A program made the translations under genes and the position numbers. DNA of 5,482 bases from a bacterium. Its GTDB lineage: Bacteria > CBDUZB01 > JAGLHV01. The stretch covers positions 1-5,482 of the forward strand of contig JAGLYT010000113.1 of NCBI GenBank assembly GCA_023132075.1, in the 5' to 3' direction. Shown piece by piece: positions 1 through 5,482 of the stretch (positions within the stretch are counted from its first letter, which is position 1; the number at the start of each line of letters is the position of its first letter). The notes beneath the pieces were generated by a model. The model ran no database searches, was not told the origin of the DNA, and saw nothing but the letters and a program-made list of their open reading frames with translations.

Positions 1-69
1 GAATATAACATATTGAAGAATTTAGACAAAGAGAGAGCCGATAAACTTTTTAATTGGATTTATAAATAA
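1..69 (+). CDS. C-terminal end of an unidentified protein (partial)
   Basis: Reading from base 1, 22 sense codons run to a TAA at 67-69 and end in DKERADKLFNWIYK. The mix of charged and aromatic residues looks like a short amphipathic C-terminal helix, and the codons are AT-rich like those of bioY and uvrB. The 5' part lies outside the window, so neither family nor function can be assigned. No terminator hairpin follows, and the next gene-like segment begins about 20 bases later, so the two could have shared a transcript. An open frame of 22 codons could be chance in AT-rich DNA; the natural-looking composition and clean ending before a ribosome site favour a real gene end. Confidence 0.5.
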   Translation, partial: EYNILKNLDKERADKLFNWIYK

Positions 70-89
70 TAATTCAAAAAGGAGTCCTC

Positions 90-269
90 ATAGTAAAAAT
101 CATCACGAAAATTTTCGGCAAAGAATACCACCGAAGCCCCGGGTAAACAACTAAAGGACGATTCAGCAAAGAAGTCATAGAAACAACCTACAAAAAACTA
201 AAAAAGAAAAAGAACACCCTGGAAGCCACCTCGAGACAATTAATCACAAGTGAAAAAGCAAAGGAATAA
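90..269 (+). pseudogene. decayed small ORF, in-frame stop and ATA start position
   Basis: A strong ribosome site, AAAAAGGAG at 76-84, sits 5 bases before ATA at 90-92, exactly where an ATG would be expected. The frame then reads VKIITKIFGKEYHRSPG, meets TAA at 144-146, and continues open for 40 codons (TTKGRFSKEVIETTYKKL and onward) to TAA at 267-269. The product would be about 58 residues, basic and lysine-rich. The segment is rich in A and C with many C-ending codons (ATC, TTC, GGC, TAC, CAC, AGC), unlike the T-rich, A/T-ending codons of bioY downstream, which suggests a different origin. The C-terminal half (about KEVIETTYKKL to TSRQLITSEK) faintly resembles a Fis-type helix-turn-helix, too weakly to name. 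It may instead be non-coding DNA that is open by chance; a 34-codon antisense ORF also exists here. Confidence 0.35.
106..117. repeat. 12-bp perfect palindrome CGAAAATTTTCG
   Basis: CGAAAATTTTCG reads the same on both strands. It lies inside the decayed small ORF, with no promoter element nearby. It could be a protein-binding site, but short AT-centred palindromes are common by chance in DNA of this composition. Confidence 0.3.
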
Positions 270-302
270 AAAAGGCTAATTTGAAAAAATGTGTAGATTA
301 GT

Positions 303-333
303 TTGTTAACCAGAACAAAGAAAAGGTTGACAA
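303..333. promoter_or_regulatory. probable BirA (biotin repressor) operator
   Basis: The inverted repeat TTGTTAACC (303-311), 13 bases, GGTTGACAA (325-333) has arms that are reverse complements at 8 of 9 positions. It closely resembles the BirA operator known in many bacteria (E. coli type TTGTAAACC...GGTTTACAA, with TTGTTAACC-like arms elsewhere). The one mismatched base, G329, turns the right arm into the -35 hexamer TTGACA, so bound repressor would cover the promoter. BirA carrying biotinyl-5'-AMP would then shut off the downstream bioY operon when biotin is plentiful. The position directly ahead of bioY supports the call independently. The 13-base spacer is a few bases shorter than in the E. 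coli site and is the main reservation. Confidence 0.75.
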
Positions 334-355
334 TAATGATTTAATAATTTACAAT
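327..355 (+). promoter_or_regulatory. sigma-70 promoter of the bioY operon
   Basis: A perfect -35 box TTGACA (327-332) is followed after exactly 17 bases by TACAAT (350-355), five of six matches to the -10 consensus. Transcription should start near 361-363, leaving a leader of about 32 bases before the bioY ATG at 395. That is too short for a riboswitch, which fits control by a repressor at the DNA. The -35 box lies wholly within the right arm of the inferred BirA operator. Confidence 0.8.
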
Positions 356-394
356 AATATAGGAAATAAAACAAAAAAACAAAGGAGGAAAAAA

Positions 395-982
395 ATGGTT
401 AGTCAATCTCTAAATCAGGTATGGTTAGCAGGGAAAAAAGAAATTATTTTAGATAAAAAGGTATGTGCAATAATCGGAGTAGGCGGGTTTATTATTGCTA
501 CGGCATTAGCTGCTTATGCGAAAATTTATTTACCCTTTACTCCTGTTCCCATAACGTTGCAAACCCTTTTTGTCTTACTTTCCGGAGCGGTATTAGGTAA
601 AAAATTAGGCGGAATATCGCAGTTGGGGTATTTGACGTTAGGTGCGGTAGGATTACCCGTTTTTACCGGTGCGGGAGGAATAGGATATTTTTTCGGTCCA
701 ACGGGAGGATATTTAATCGGATTCTTATTAGCTTCCTGGGTAATAGGTAAAATGCTGGAAGAAGAAAAAAGATTCCCGTGGGTAATTTTATCTTTTCTTA
801 CCGGAACAGTAATTATTTATTCGTTAGGCATGGTGCATTTATCAGTAGTAATGAGAATAGGAATAGGCAAGGCGTTTGCTTTAGGGGTAGCTCCTTTTAT
901 TCCCGGAGGACTTTTAAAAATAATTTTTGCCGGTTTATTATATAATAAATATAAAGCAAGGTTTAAAGCAATTTTTAAATGA
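395..982 (+). CDS. bioY: BioY family biotin transporter, substrate-binding S component
   Basis: BioY is the membrane protein that captures biotin in the inner membrane, normally as the S component of an ECF transporter (with EcfA ATPases and EcfT) and in some bacteria reportedly without them; no energising subunit gene is in this window. The 195 residues match the usual family length. Family hallmarks are PFTPVPITLQTL (47-58), the GKKLGG..SQLGYL region (68-80), GLPVF (86-90), FFGPTGGYLIGF (99-110) and a C-terminal PFIPGGLLK (167-175); about five to six hydrophobic segments begin near residue 23. The position that I recall as Asp in most BioY proteins (PGD) is Gly172 here. The start is clear: AAAGGAGG (381-388) lies 6 bases before the ATG. 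The gene follows a promoter with a probable BirA operator and overlaps the receptor gene by four bases (ATGA), so the two are probably coupled and biotin-repressed. Confidence 0.93.
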   Translation: MVSQSLNQVWLAGKKEIILDKKVCAIIGVGGFIIATALAAYAKIYLPFTPVPITLQTLFVLLSGAVLGKKLGGISQLGYLTLGAVGLPVFTGAGGIGYFFGPTGGYLIGFLLASWVIGKMLEEEKRFPWVILSFLTGTVIIYSLGMVHLSVVMRIGIGKAFALGVAPFIPGGLLKIIFAGLLYNKYKARFKAIFK

Positions 983-2805
983 AAAAAGTTGCTTTTTGCG
1001 GAATAGTTAGTTATTTTATTTTTCTGCCCTTTTGTTTATGGGGGGAGACGGTTTATTTAGATACAGTACGGCTGGGAAGTTCTTTGCCCGGGAGTTTTGT
1101 TCAAAGGTCTCCCTATGTAGAAATTATTGACCAAAAAGAAATAGAAACATTACCAATTACCGCTATCGGTCAGTTGCTTGATTATACCCTGGGCGTAGAT
1201 ATGAGCAGGCGTAATCCTTGGGGAATGCAAGCAGATATTAGTATAAGAGGATGTACTTTTCAACAAGTCTTGGTGCTTATTAATGGAGTAAGAGTCAACG
1301 ACCCGCAAACAGCTCACCACAATATGGATTTTCCTATAACTATAAATGATATAGAAAGAGTTGAAATTTTATATGGTGCAGGTTCTTATCTTTACGGCGC
1401 AGATGCTTTCGGAGGAGTGATTAATCTGATAACTAAAAGGCCGCAGGGAGATAAATTTTTAAAAAGTATTCAAATAGGTTGTAGTGAATATAATACAGGG
1501 GATGTTTCTTTTTCTTTAGAGCAGGGAGGGAAATTCAGCAAAAGAATTTCTTTTCAAAAAATGAAGTCTGATGGGTTTCGATACGACACGGATTTTGATA
1601 ACAGCAATTTTTTTAGCAGTTTTACCTGGAATATGTTTGTCCCCGGGTCTGATCTCCAGCGAGGAAAAATTTCCCTGGATTTAGGATTTATGGATAAAGA
1701 ATTCGGAGCTTATGATTTTTATACACCGGGAATGAATTTCCCTTCGAAAGAATGGACAAAAACTTACCTCTCTATTCTTAAGGGGTCTTACAGCATTAAT
1801 AAAACAATAATGATTGATTCCAATTTCTCTTTTCGCCGTCATGAGGATAAATACATCTTAGATATAACCAATCCTTCCTGGTATGTAAATGAACATATAT
1901 CTTCTACTTTCGGAGGAGGTTTACAGTCTAAGTTTTTTCTTAAAGGGGCAGGGAATTTAGTTGTGGGAGGGGAAATAAATAGCGAAGAAATAGACAGTGC
2001 TTCTTTAGGAGACCATAGCCGCTTGAGGAAAGCAGTTTTTGCTGAGTATTTGCTGCCGGGACCTATTTGGAAAATGGATTTTAATACCGGTTTGCGTCTG
2101 GATTTTTCTGACTGGGGACAGATGTTATCTCCCCAAGTAGGTCTTGGGTGGGGAGTCATACCTTTTTGCGGATTGCATATGTCAGTTAGCCGTGCTTTTC
2201 GTATTCCTTCTTTTACAGAACTTTATTACCAAAGTCCGGTAAATAGCGGTAATCTTAATCTTAAACCGGAGGAAAATTTGTCTTATCAATTAAAAGTGGA
2301 TTTTTTAAGTAAAAATCAGGATAAAACAGGAATTATTTTTTTTAGAAGGGAAGAAAAAAATCTTATCGATTGGATAAAAAGGGATGAAGTTCAAACTCAA
2401 TGGTCTGCCGAAAATATAGGAAAAGTTGATTTTAACGGGGTAGAGATTTTTTTGAAGAAAAAAATAAATAAAAAAATAAATACGCAGTTGGGATATACTT
2501 ATGTTGATTCTGTCTTAAAAAAGGATAACTACCTTTCTAAATATGGATTGAAATATAGCAAACATCAAATTTCTTGCAAAATAAATCATTTTTTATATAG
2601 GGGAATTAATCATGTATGGTGTGGGGTTTACAAGAAAAAAGAAGATAGGGATTTTTTTATTTTAGATACGCGTGTACTCTTAACTATTAAAAAATGGAAA
2701 TTATTTTTAGATGTGAAAAATATTTTTGATAAGAAATATGAAGAAGTGCTTGGTATCGGGCAGCCGGGAAGATATTGGGGGAGCGGAGTAATGCTTAAAT
2801 TTTAG
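979..2805 (+). CDS. TonB-dependent outer-membrane receptor, candidate biotin receptor
   Basis: A 22-stranded beta-barrel with an N-terminal plug that would import a scarce ligand across the outer membrane using TonB-ExbBD energy. At 608 residues it is about the size of BtuB, among the smaller receptors. Residues 1-22 form a signal peptide (MKK, hydrophobic core, likely cleavage near CLWG/ET); ETVYLDTV (23-30) is a possible TonB box. The plug shows SIRG (88-91), VLVLINGVRVND (97-108), the subgroup motif DPQTAHHNMD (108-117) and IERVEILYGAGSYLYG..AFGGVINLITK (125-153). Later barrel signatures include FRIPSFTELYY and LNLKPEENLSYQ; the protein ends NIFDKKYEEV..PGRYW..VMLKF, with the terminal Phe used for outer-membrane assembly. 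The ATG overlaps the bioY stop (ATGA) and has no good ribosome site of its own, so translation is probably coupled to bioY. Sharing bioY's BirA-type promoter suggests biotin or a precursor as ligand. Cobalamin is the main alternative, since the sequence alone looks generally BtuB-like. Confidence 0.9.
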   Translation: MKKVAFCGIVSYFIFLPFCLWGETVYLDTVRLGSSLPGSFVQRSPYVEIIDQKEIETLPITAIGQLLDYTLGVDMSRRNPWGMQADISIRGCTFQQVLVLINGVRVNDPQTAHHNMDFPITINDIERVEILYGAGSYLYGADAFGGVINLITKRPQGDKFLKSIQIGCSEYNTGDVSFSLEQGGKFSKRISFQKMKSDGFRYDTDFDNSNFFSSFTWNMFVPGSDLQRGKISLDLGFMDKEFGAYDFYTPGMNFPSKEWTKTYLSILKGSYSINKTIMIDSNFSFRRHEDKYILDITNPSWYVNEHISSTFGGGLQSKFFLKGAGNLVVGGEINSEEIDSASLGDHSRLRKAVFAEYLLPGPIWKMDFNTGLRLDFSDWGQMLSPQVGLGWGVIPFCGLHMSVSRAFRIPSFTELYYQSPVNSGNLNLKPEENLSYQLKVDFLSKNQDKTGIIFFRREEKNLIDWIKRDEVQTQWSAENIGKVDFNGVEIFLKKKINKKINTQLGYTYVDSVLKKDNYLSKYGLKYSKHQISCKINHFLYRGINHVWCGVYKKKEDRDFFILDTRVLLTIKKWKLFLDVKNIFDKKYEEVLGIGQPGRYWGSGVMLKF

Positions 2806-2831
2806 TTGTCTGGTGACTAAGAAGTTTTTTT
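2802..2831 (+). terminator. possible weak terminator after the receptor gene
   Basis: TTAGT (2802-2806) pairs with ACTAA (2816-2820), extended inward by two G-T wobbles, leaving a five-base loop. Four bases later comes a run of seven T (2825-2831). The stem is short and AT-rich and the T run is slightly offset, so it would be weak. It does sit between two convergent genes, spanning both stop codons. Confidence 0.3.
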
Positions 2832-3512
2832 GAGGTGACTGATAATAAAAATAATTATCTCTTTACCCCGGGTAAGGAGCCATTTCCAGATTTCCCGAGT
2901 GGTGAAATAAGTTACTTCAAAGAATTCTTTTATAGAAAAAAAACCTGCCATAGTCCATCCTAAAATTAAAGATAAAACGATAATATTCATTGACCATATA
3001 ATTACTACAGAAAAAAACATTCCGCCTTTTTGAAGGTCGGATTGTTCCTTTCTTAATGAAAAAAAACAAAAAGATAAATGAAATGACCATGAAAATCCGA
3101 TTAAAAAGATTAAGAGAGAAAAGAACTGTTTTAGGGGATAAAAAAAATTAATAGAGTAATAAATAGCTAAAATCAAGAAAGTATAAAAAGGAAAAAAATA
3201 AGGAGCCAGAGTTATTAGAAAATTAACTTTAGTGACTTGAACTTCCCCTCTGGTTTTTAATACTTTGAGTTTTTTTACTTTTCCACCAAAAGCTAACGAC
3301 CAAAGAGCATGGGTTAATTCATGTCCTAAAATGTATATACGAAAAGGGGTAAATACGAATGTTTGTAAGATCAGATAGGAAAGGAAACCGGTGATAAAAT
3401 ATATGAGCGAATAAGAACCGCCTAAAGAAAAAACCTGGGACATTAAACCGGCAACAGTTGCTATACAGACAGGAACAAGAAAAAGAGCAATTAAAAATTT
3501 AAAAAAACGCAA
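2817..3512 (-). CDS. M50-like HExxH integral membrane protein (putative zinc protease)
   Basis: A 231-residue inner-membrane protein with about five hydrophobic segments (roughly 6-28, 34-62, 97-122, 130-152, 166-190). GHELTHALWSLAFGG (63-77) holds a zinc-type HExxH motif, His64-Glu65-His68, near a membrane segment, as in site-2-protease-like M50 peptidases. LAPYFFPFY (102-110) also fits that group. The classic LDG third-ligand motif is absent; Asp159 in EQSDLQKGG is a candidate replacement. Substrate unknown. The start is TTG at 3512-3510: an in-frame TAA lies immediately upstream, and AAAGGAG (3530-3524) lies 11 bases before it, inside the end of the upstream VanZ-like gene. The two genes overlap by 22 bases and are presumably co-transcribed. 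Converges on the receptor gene with an 11-base gap. The family call is moderate; proteolytic activity is unproven. Confidence 0.75.
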   Translation of the reverse strand: MRFFKFLIALFLVPVCIATVAGLMSQVFSLGGSYSLIYFITGFLSYLILQTFVFTPFRIYILGHELTHALWSLAFGGKVKKLKVLKTRGEVQVTKVNFLITLAPYFFPFYTFLILAIYYSINFFYPLKQFFSLLIFLIGFSWSFHLSFCFFSLRKEQSDLQKGGMFFSVVIIWSMNIIVLSLILGWTMAGFFSIKEFFEVTYFTTREIWKWLLTRGKEIIIFIISHLKKTS

Positions 3513-3898
3513 TTAAATTTTTTCTCCTTTAATTTGATTATTATAGGGATAATGATTAAAGCCAGCACTATTCCTATTGTATCGATTAATACATCAGTGA
3601 GTGAGGGACAGCGGGTGGCAACGTAATGTTGGTGTAGTTCATCGGAAATAGCAAAGAGTAAAGAAAGGCTTCCTATCCAGAGATAAATCTTAATTTTATT
3701 CCAGGAAAAAGTAATTTTAAATGCTCTCCAGAGGAGAAGAACCAGAATAAAATATTCTATTATGTGAGCTATTTTACGTAAAAAGAATCCACATTTGTAA
3801 TTAATACCTAAATTAGGAGTAGCGGAAAGAAGATAAATTATTCCCATCCAGAGAAATACCGGCATCCAGGAGTTTATGTGTTTTTTAAGTTTTTTCAT
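3491..3898 (-). CDS. VanZ-like family membrane protein
   Basis: This 135-residue protein has four predicted membrane segments (about 11-27, 43-60, 70-85, 102-121). The VanZ-family pattern is clear: an N-terminal SATPNL (25-30), RKIAHIIEYFILVLLL (41-56), SDELHQHYVATR (85-96) and a closing DVLIDTIG (102-109). VanZ itself gives low-level teicoplanin resistance, but most relatives, including stand-alone copies like this one, have no known role; there are no vanA-type genes here, so a resistance role should not be assumed. The ATG at 3898 is chosen because no usual start codon precedes it in frame, although its ribosome site is poor (GGATGGG, 14 bases or more upstream). Its 3' end overlaps the M50-like gene and carries that gene's ribosome site, so the two form an operon. 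Confidence 0.88.
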   Translation of the reverse strand: MKKLKKHINSWMPVFLWMGIIYLLSATPNLGINYKCGFFLRKIAHIIEYFILVLLLWRAFKITFSWNKIKIYLWIGSLSLLFAISDELHQHYVATRCPSLTDVLIDTIGIVLALIIIPIIIKLKEKKFNCVFLNF

Positions 3899-3928
3899 TT
3901 TGTTATTTTTTTCCCATCCTTTTTTTTG

Positions 3929-3979
3929 TATAATGAAATTATCAAAAAAAGGATAATAAAAATTTTATTAATTTATAAT
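3929..3979 (+). promoter_or_regulatory. possible uvrB promoter region with two TATAAT hexamers
   Basis: Perfect -10 hexamers TATAAT occur at 3929-3934 and 3974-3979 on the uvrB strand. Neither has a convincing -35 box at 16-18 bases: upstream of the first there is only a T run, and of the second GGATAA. Either could serve uvrB, giving a leader of about 80-130 bases. No LexA box that I recognise (CTGT-N8-ACAG or GAAC-N4-GTTC type) is visible in 3899-4063, so SOS control is not supported. Confidence 0.3.
3954..3970. repeat. AT-only inverted repeat in the divergent spacer
   Basis: TAATAAAA (3954-3961) and TTTTATTA (3963-3970) are perfect inverted arms around one central base. It lies between the divergent vanZ-like and uvrB starts. 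It could be a dyad operator, but its all-AT composition makes chance a serious alternative. Confidence 0.25.
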
Positions 3980-4003
3980 ATCTAAAATTTAAAAAAAATT
4001 CAA
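3975..4003 (-). promoter_or_regulatory. possible promoter of the vanZ-like/M50-like pair
   Basis: On the minus strand TTGAAT (4003-3998) is separated by 17 bases from TATTAT (3980-3975), four and five of six matches to sigma-70 consensus. Transcription would start about 70 bases upstream of the vanZ-like ATG. This is the best pair I see upstream of that gene, but such matches are frequent in AT-rich spacers. Confidence 0.3.
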
Positions 4004-4016
4004 GATAAAATTGAAG

Positions 4017-4061
4017 ATGTCTGTTTATTTGTTATTAAAATCGGGAATTCAACCGGAGTAA
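4017..4061 (+). CDS. possible 14-codon leader ORF upstream of uvrB
   Basis: ATG at 4017 opens a frame encoding [14 protein letters not shown] and stops at TAA 4059-4061, two bases before the uvrB ATG. It contains the uvrB ribosome site, so its translation could influence uvrB initiation. Its own ribosome site is poor (GAAG directly abutting the ATG). A short chance ORF is the simpler explanation. Confidence 0.15.
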   Translation: MSVYLLLKSGIQPE

Positions 4062-4063
4062 AA

Positions 4064-5482
4064 ATGGATAAATTTAAGTTGAAAACAGAATATAAGCCCA
4101 GGGGGGACCAGAAACAGGCAATAGATCTTTTAAGTAAAGGCATCAAGCAAAAAGAAAAATATCAGGTTCTTTTAGGGGTTACAGGTTCGGGTAAAACCTT
4201 TACTATGGCTAATGTAATCGCTAAAATTAACAAACCAACCTTAATTATTTCTCATAACAAGACATTGGCCGCACAACTCTATTCTGAATTCAGGCAGTTT
4301 TTTCCGGAAAATGCAGTAGAATATTTTGTCAGTTATTATGATTATTATCAACCCGAAGCCTATATTCCCCATAAAGATATATATATAGAGAAAGATTCCT
4401 CCATTAATGAAAAAATAGACCGCTTAAGACTTAGAGCGACCAGTTCTCTTCTGGAAAGAAAAGATGTGATTATTGTCGCTTCGGTTTCCTGCATTTATGG
4501 AATTGGATCTCCCGAAGAATGGGAAGAATCTCTGATAAGTTTGCAGGAGGGAAGGATAATTATGCAGGGGGATTTGCTCAGGAGTTTGGTTGATATCCAA
4601 TACGAAAGGAATGAGATGAATTTTTCCAGGGGTAAATTTCGGGTAAGAGGGGATGTAATAGAGGTTTTTCCCGCTTATTTGGAGACGGCATTACGAATTG
4701 AATTTTTTGGTGATAAAATTGATAGAATCAGCGAAATAAATCCTTTAACCGGTAAAGTGCTTAAAAGGAAAAATACTGCCTATATTTATCCGGCAAAACA
4801 TTTTGTTACCACTGCTCCCCGCAGGGAAAAAGCTATAAAAGAAATACGGAAAGAATTGGATGAACGATTGAAATGGTTTACCGGTGAAGGTAACCTTTTA
4901 GAAGCTGAGAGATTGAAAATGCGGACTGATAATGATATAGAAATGATGCAGGAAATAGGGGTTTGTCATGGAGTTGAAAATTATTCCCGTCATCTGTCAG
5001 GGAGAAAACCGGGACAAGCACCTGCCTGTTTGATTAATTATTTTTCCAAAGAGTTTCTTTTAATTGTTGATGAATCTCATGTGGCTATTCCTCAAATAAG
5101 AGGAATGTATGCAGGGGATAAGGCTCGTAAAGAAAATTTAATAAATTATGGATTTCGTCTTCCCAGTGCTTTGGATAATCGCCCTTTAAAATTTAACGAA
5201 TTTGAAAAGATAACCAATCAGGTAATTTATGTTTCAGCCACTCCCGGACCTTATGAACTGCAAAAAACTAAAGGGAAATTTATAGAACAGATCATCCGGC
5301 CTACGGGATTGGTGGATCCAAGAATAACGGTAAAACCCATACAAGGACAAATAAAGGATTTAATTTTCCAGGTAAAGCAAAGAATTGCTAAAAAACAGAG
5401 AACACTGATAACTACTCTCACTAAGAGAATGGCAGAGGATTTGAGTGATTATCTCCACCAGGAGGGATTATGTGTGAGGTAT
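4064..5482 (+). CDS. uvrB: UvrB, excinuclease ABC subunit B (3' truncated by window end)
   Basis: UvrB is the damage-verifying subunit of cytoplasmic nucleotide excision repair: it receives lesion-bearing DNA from UvrA and recruits UvrC for incision. The 473 codons present are roughly 70% of the usual 660-680. Visible hallmarks are Walker A GVTGSGKT (38-45); the beta-hairpin region [14 protein letters not shown] (87-100), whose tyrosines clamp and probe [28 protein letters not shown]; the helicase motif II variant DESH (336-339); [22 protein letters not shown] (390-398); [12 protein letters not shown]; and [10 protein letters not shown] near the cut. Ala follows DESHV where Thr is commonest, a minor change. 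The remaining helicase motifs and the C-terminal UvrC-binding UVR domain lie beyond the window. The start follows GGAG (4055-4058) by 5 bases and begins [16 protein letters not shown] as expected. The frame is open upstream to about 3986 but has no usual start codon there. Transcribed divergently from the vanZ-like gene. Confidence 0.97.
   Translation, partial: MDKFKLKTEYKPRGDQKQAIDLLSKGIKQKEKYQVLLGVTGSGKTFTMANVIAKINKPTLIISHNKTLAAQLYSEFRQFFPENAVEYFVSYYDYYQPEAYIPHKDIYIEKDSSINEKIDRLRLRATSSLLERKDVIIVASVSCIYGIGSPEEWEESLISLQEGRIIMQGDLLRSLVDIQYERNEMNFSRGKFRVRGDVIEVFPAYLETALRIEFFGDKIDRISEINPLTGKVLKRKNTAYIYPAKHFVTTAPRREKAIKEIRKELDERLKWFTGEGNLLEAERLKMRTDNDIEMMQEIGVCHGVENYSRHLSGRKPGQAPACLINYFSKEFLLIVDESHVAIPQIRGMYAGDKARKENLINYGFRLPSALDNRPLKFNEFEKITNQVIYVSATPGPYELQKTKGKFIEQIIRPTGLVDPRITVKPIQGQIKDLIFQVKQRIAKKQRTLITTLTKRMAEDLSDYLHQEGLCVRY

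Noticed and set aside
83-187. A 34-codon minus-strand ORF (starts MTSLLNRPLVVYPG) across the decayed small gene
   Set aside because: It has no clear ribosome site and no recognised motif. The plus strand has a well-placed ribosome site and a longer frame, so this is more likely a shadow, though the true coding strand is not certain.
70-394. Structured RNA or riboswitch upstream of bioY
   Set aside because: The promoter leaves a leader of only about 32 bases, and no tRNA, riboswitch or other RNA fold is recognisable further upstream; control is better explained by the operator.
1839-2159. A 106-codon open frame on the minus strand inside the receptor gene
   Set aside because: It lies wholly antisense to a well-supported TonB-receptor barrel, is rich in Pro, Lys and Ser with no recognisable motif, and has no convincing context; it is a shadow of the real gene.
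979-2805. Calling the receptor BtuB (cobalamin)
   Set aside because: Size and plug motifs are shared by many small receptors; there is no cobalamin gene or riboswitch nearby, and the shared operon with bioY points to biotin.
3491-3898. Glycopeptide antibiotic resistance gene
   Set aside because: VanZ-like proteins are widespread and mostly unrelated to resistance; no vanHAX or vanRS genes are present.
3899-4063. LexA box controlling uvrB
   Set aside because: CTGT at 4021 is not followed by ACAG at the right distance, and GAATTC at 4045-4050 does not fit a GAAC-N4-GTTC site.

Overview
The window looks like chromosomal DNA from a low-GC diderm (Gram-negative) bacterium. A TonB-dependent outer-membrane receptor implies an outer membrane, while AT-rich codons and strong AGGAGG-type ribosome sites resemble those of low-GC lineages. 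I cannot name the phylum; an uncultivated candidate phylum is possible, but that is a guess. Nothing marks a phage, plasmid, insertion sequence or CRISPR array.

Layout. Bases 1-69 are the last 22 codons of a forward gene that begins outside the window. Bases 90-269 look like the remains of a small gene: a good ribosome site in front of ATA rather than ATG, and one internal TAA. Its base composition is A+C-rich, unlike its neighbours. Next comes the most informative regulatory region (303-355): a near-consensus sigma-70 promoter whose -35 box lies inside the right arm of an inverted repeat matching the BirA (biotin repressor) operator. It drives bioY (395-982) and, through an ATGA overlap, a 608-residue TonB-dependent receptor (979-2805). 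Together they suggest a biotin-repressed two-gene uptake operon, with the receptor crossing the outer membrane and BioY the inner membrane. The biotin substrate of the receptor is inferred from operon and operator, not shown directly.

On the opposite strand, converging on that operon with an 11-base gap, is a pair of overlapping membrane-protein genes: a VanZ-like protein (3491-3898) followed by an M50-like HExxH membrane protein (2817-3512, TTG start). The AT-rich divergent spacer 3899-4063 separates them from uvrB (4064 to the window end), which is cut off after 473 codons and carries all N-terminal UvrB hallmarks.

The strongest candidate for something little described is the BirA-controlled bioY/TonB-receptor operon. 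The other genes are recognisable family members in an ordinary arrangement.
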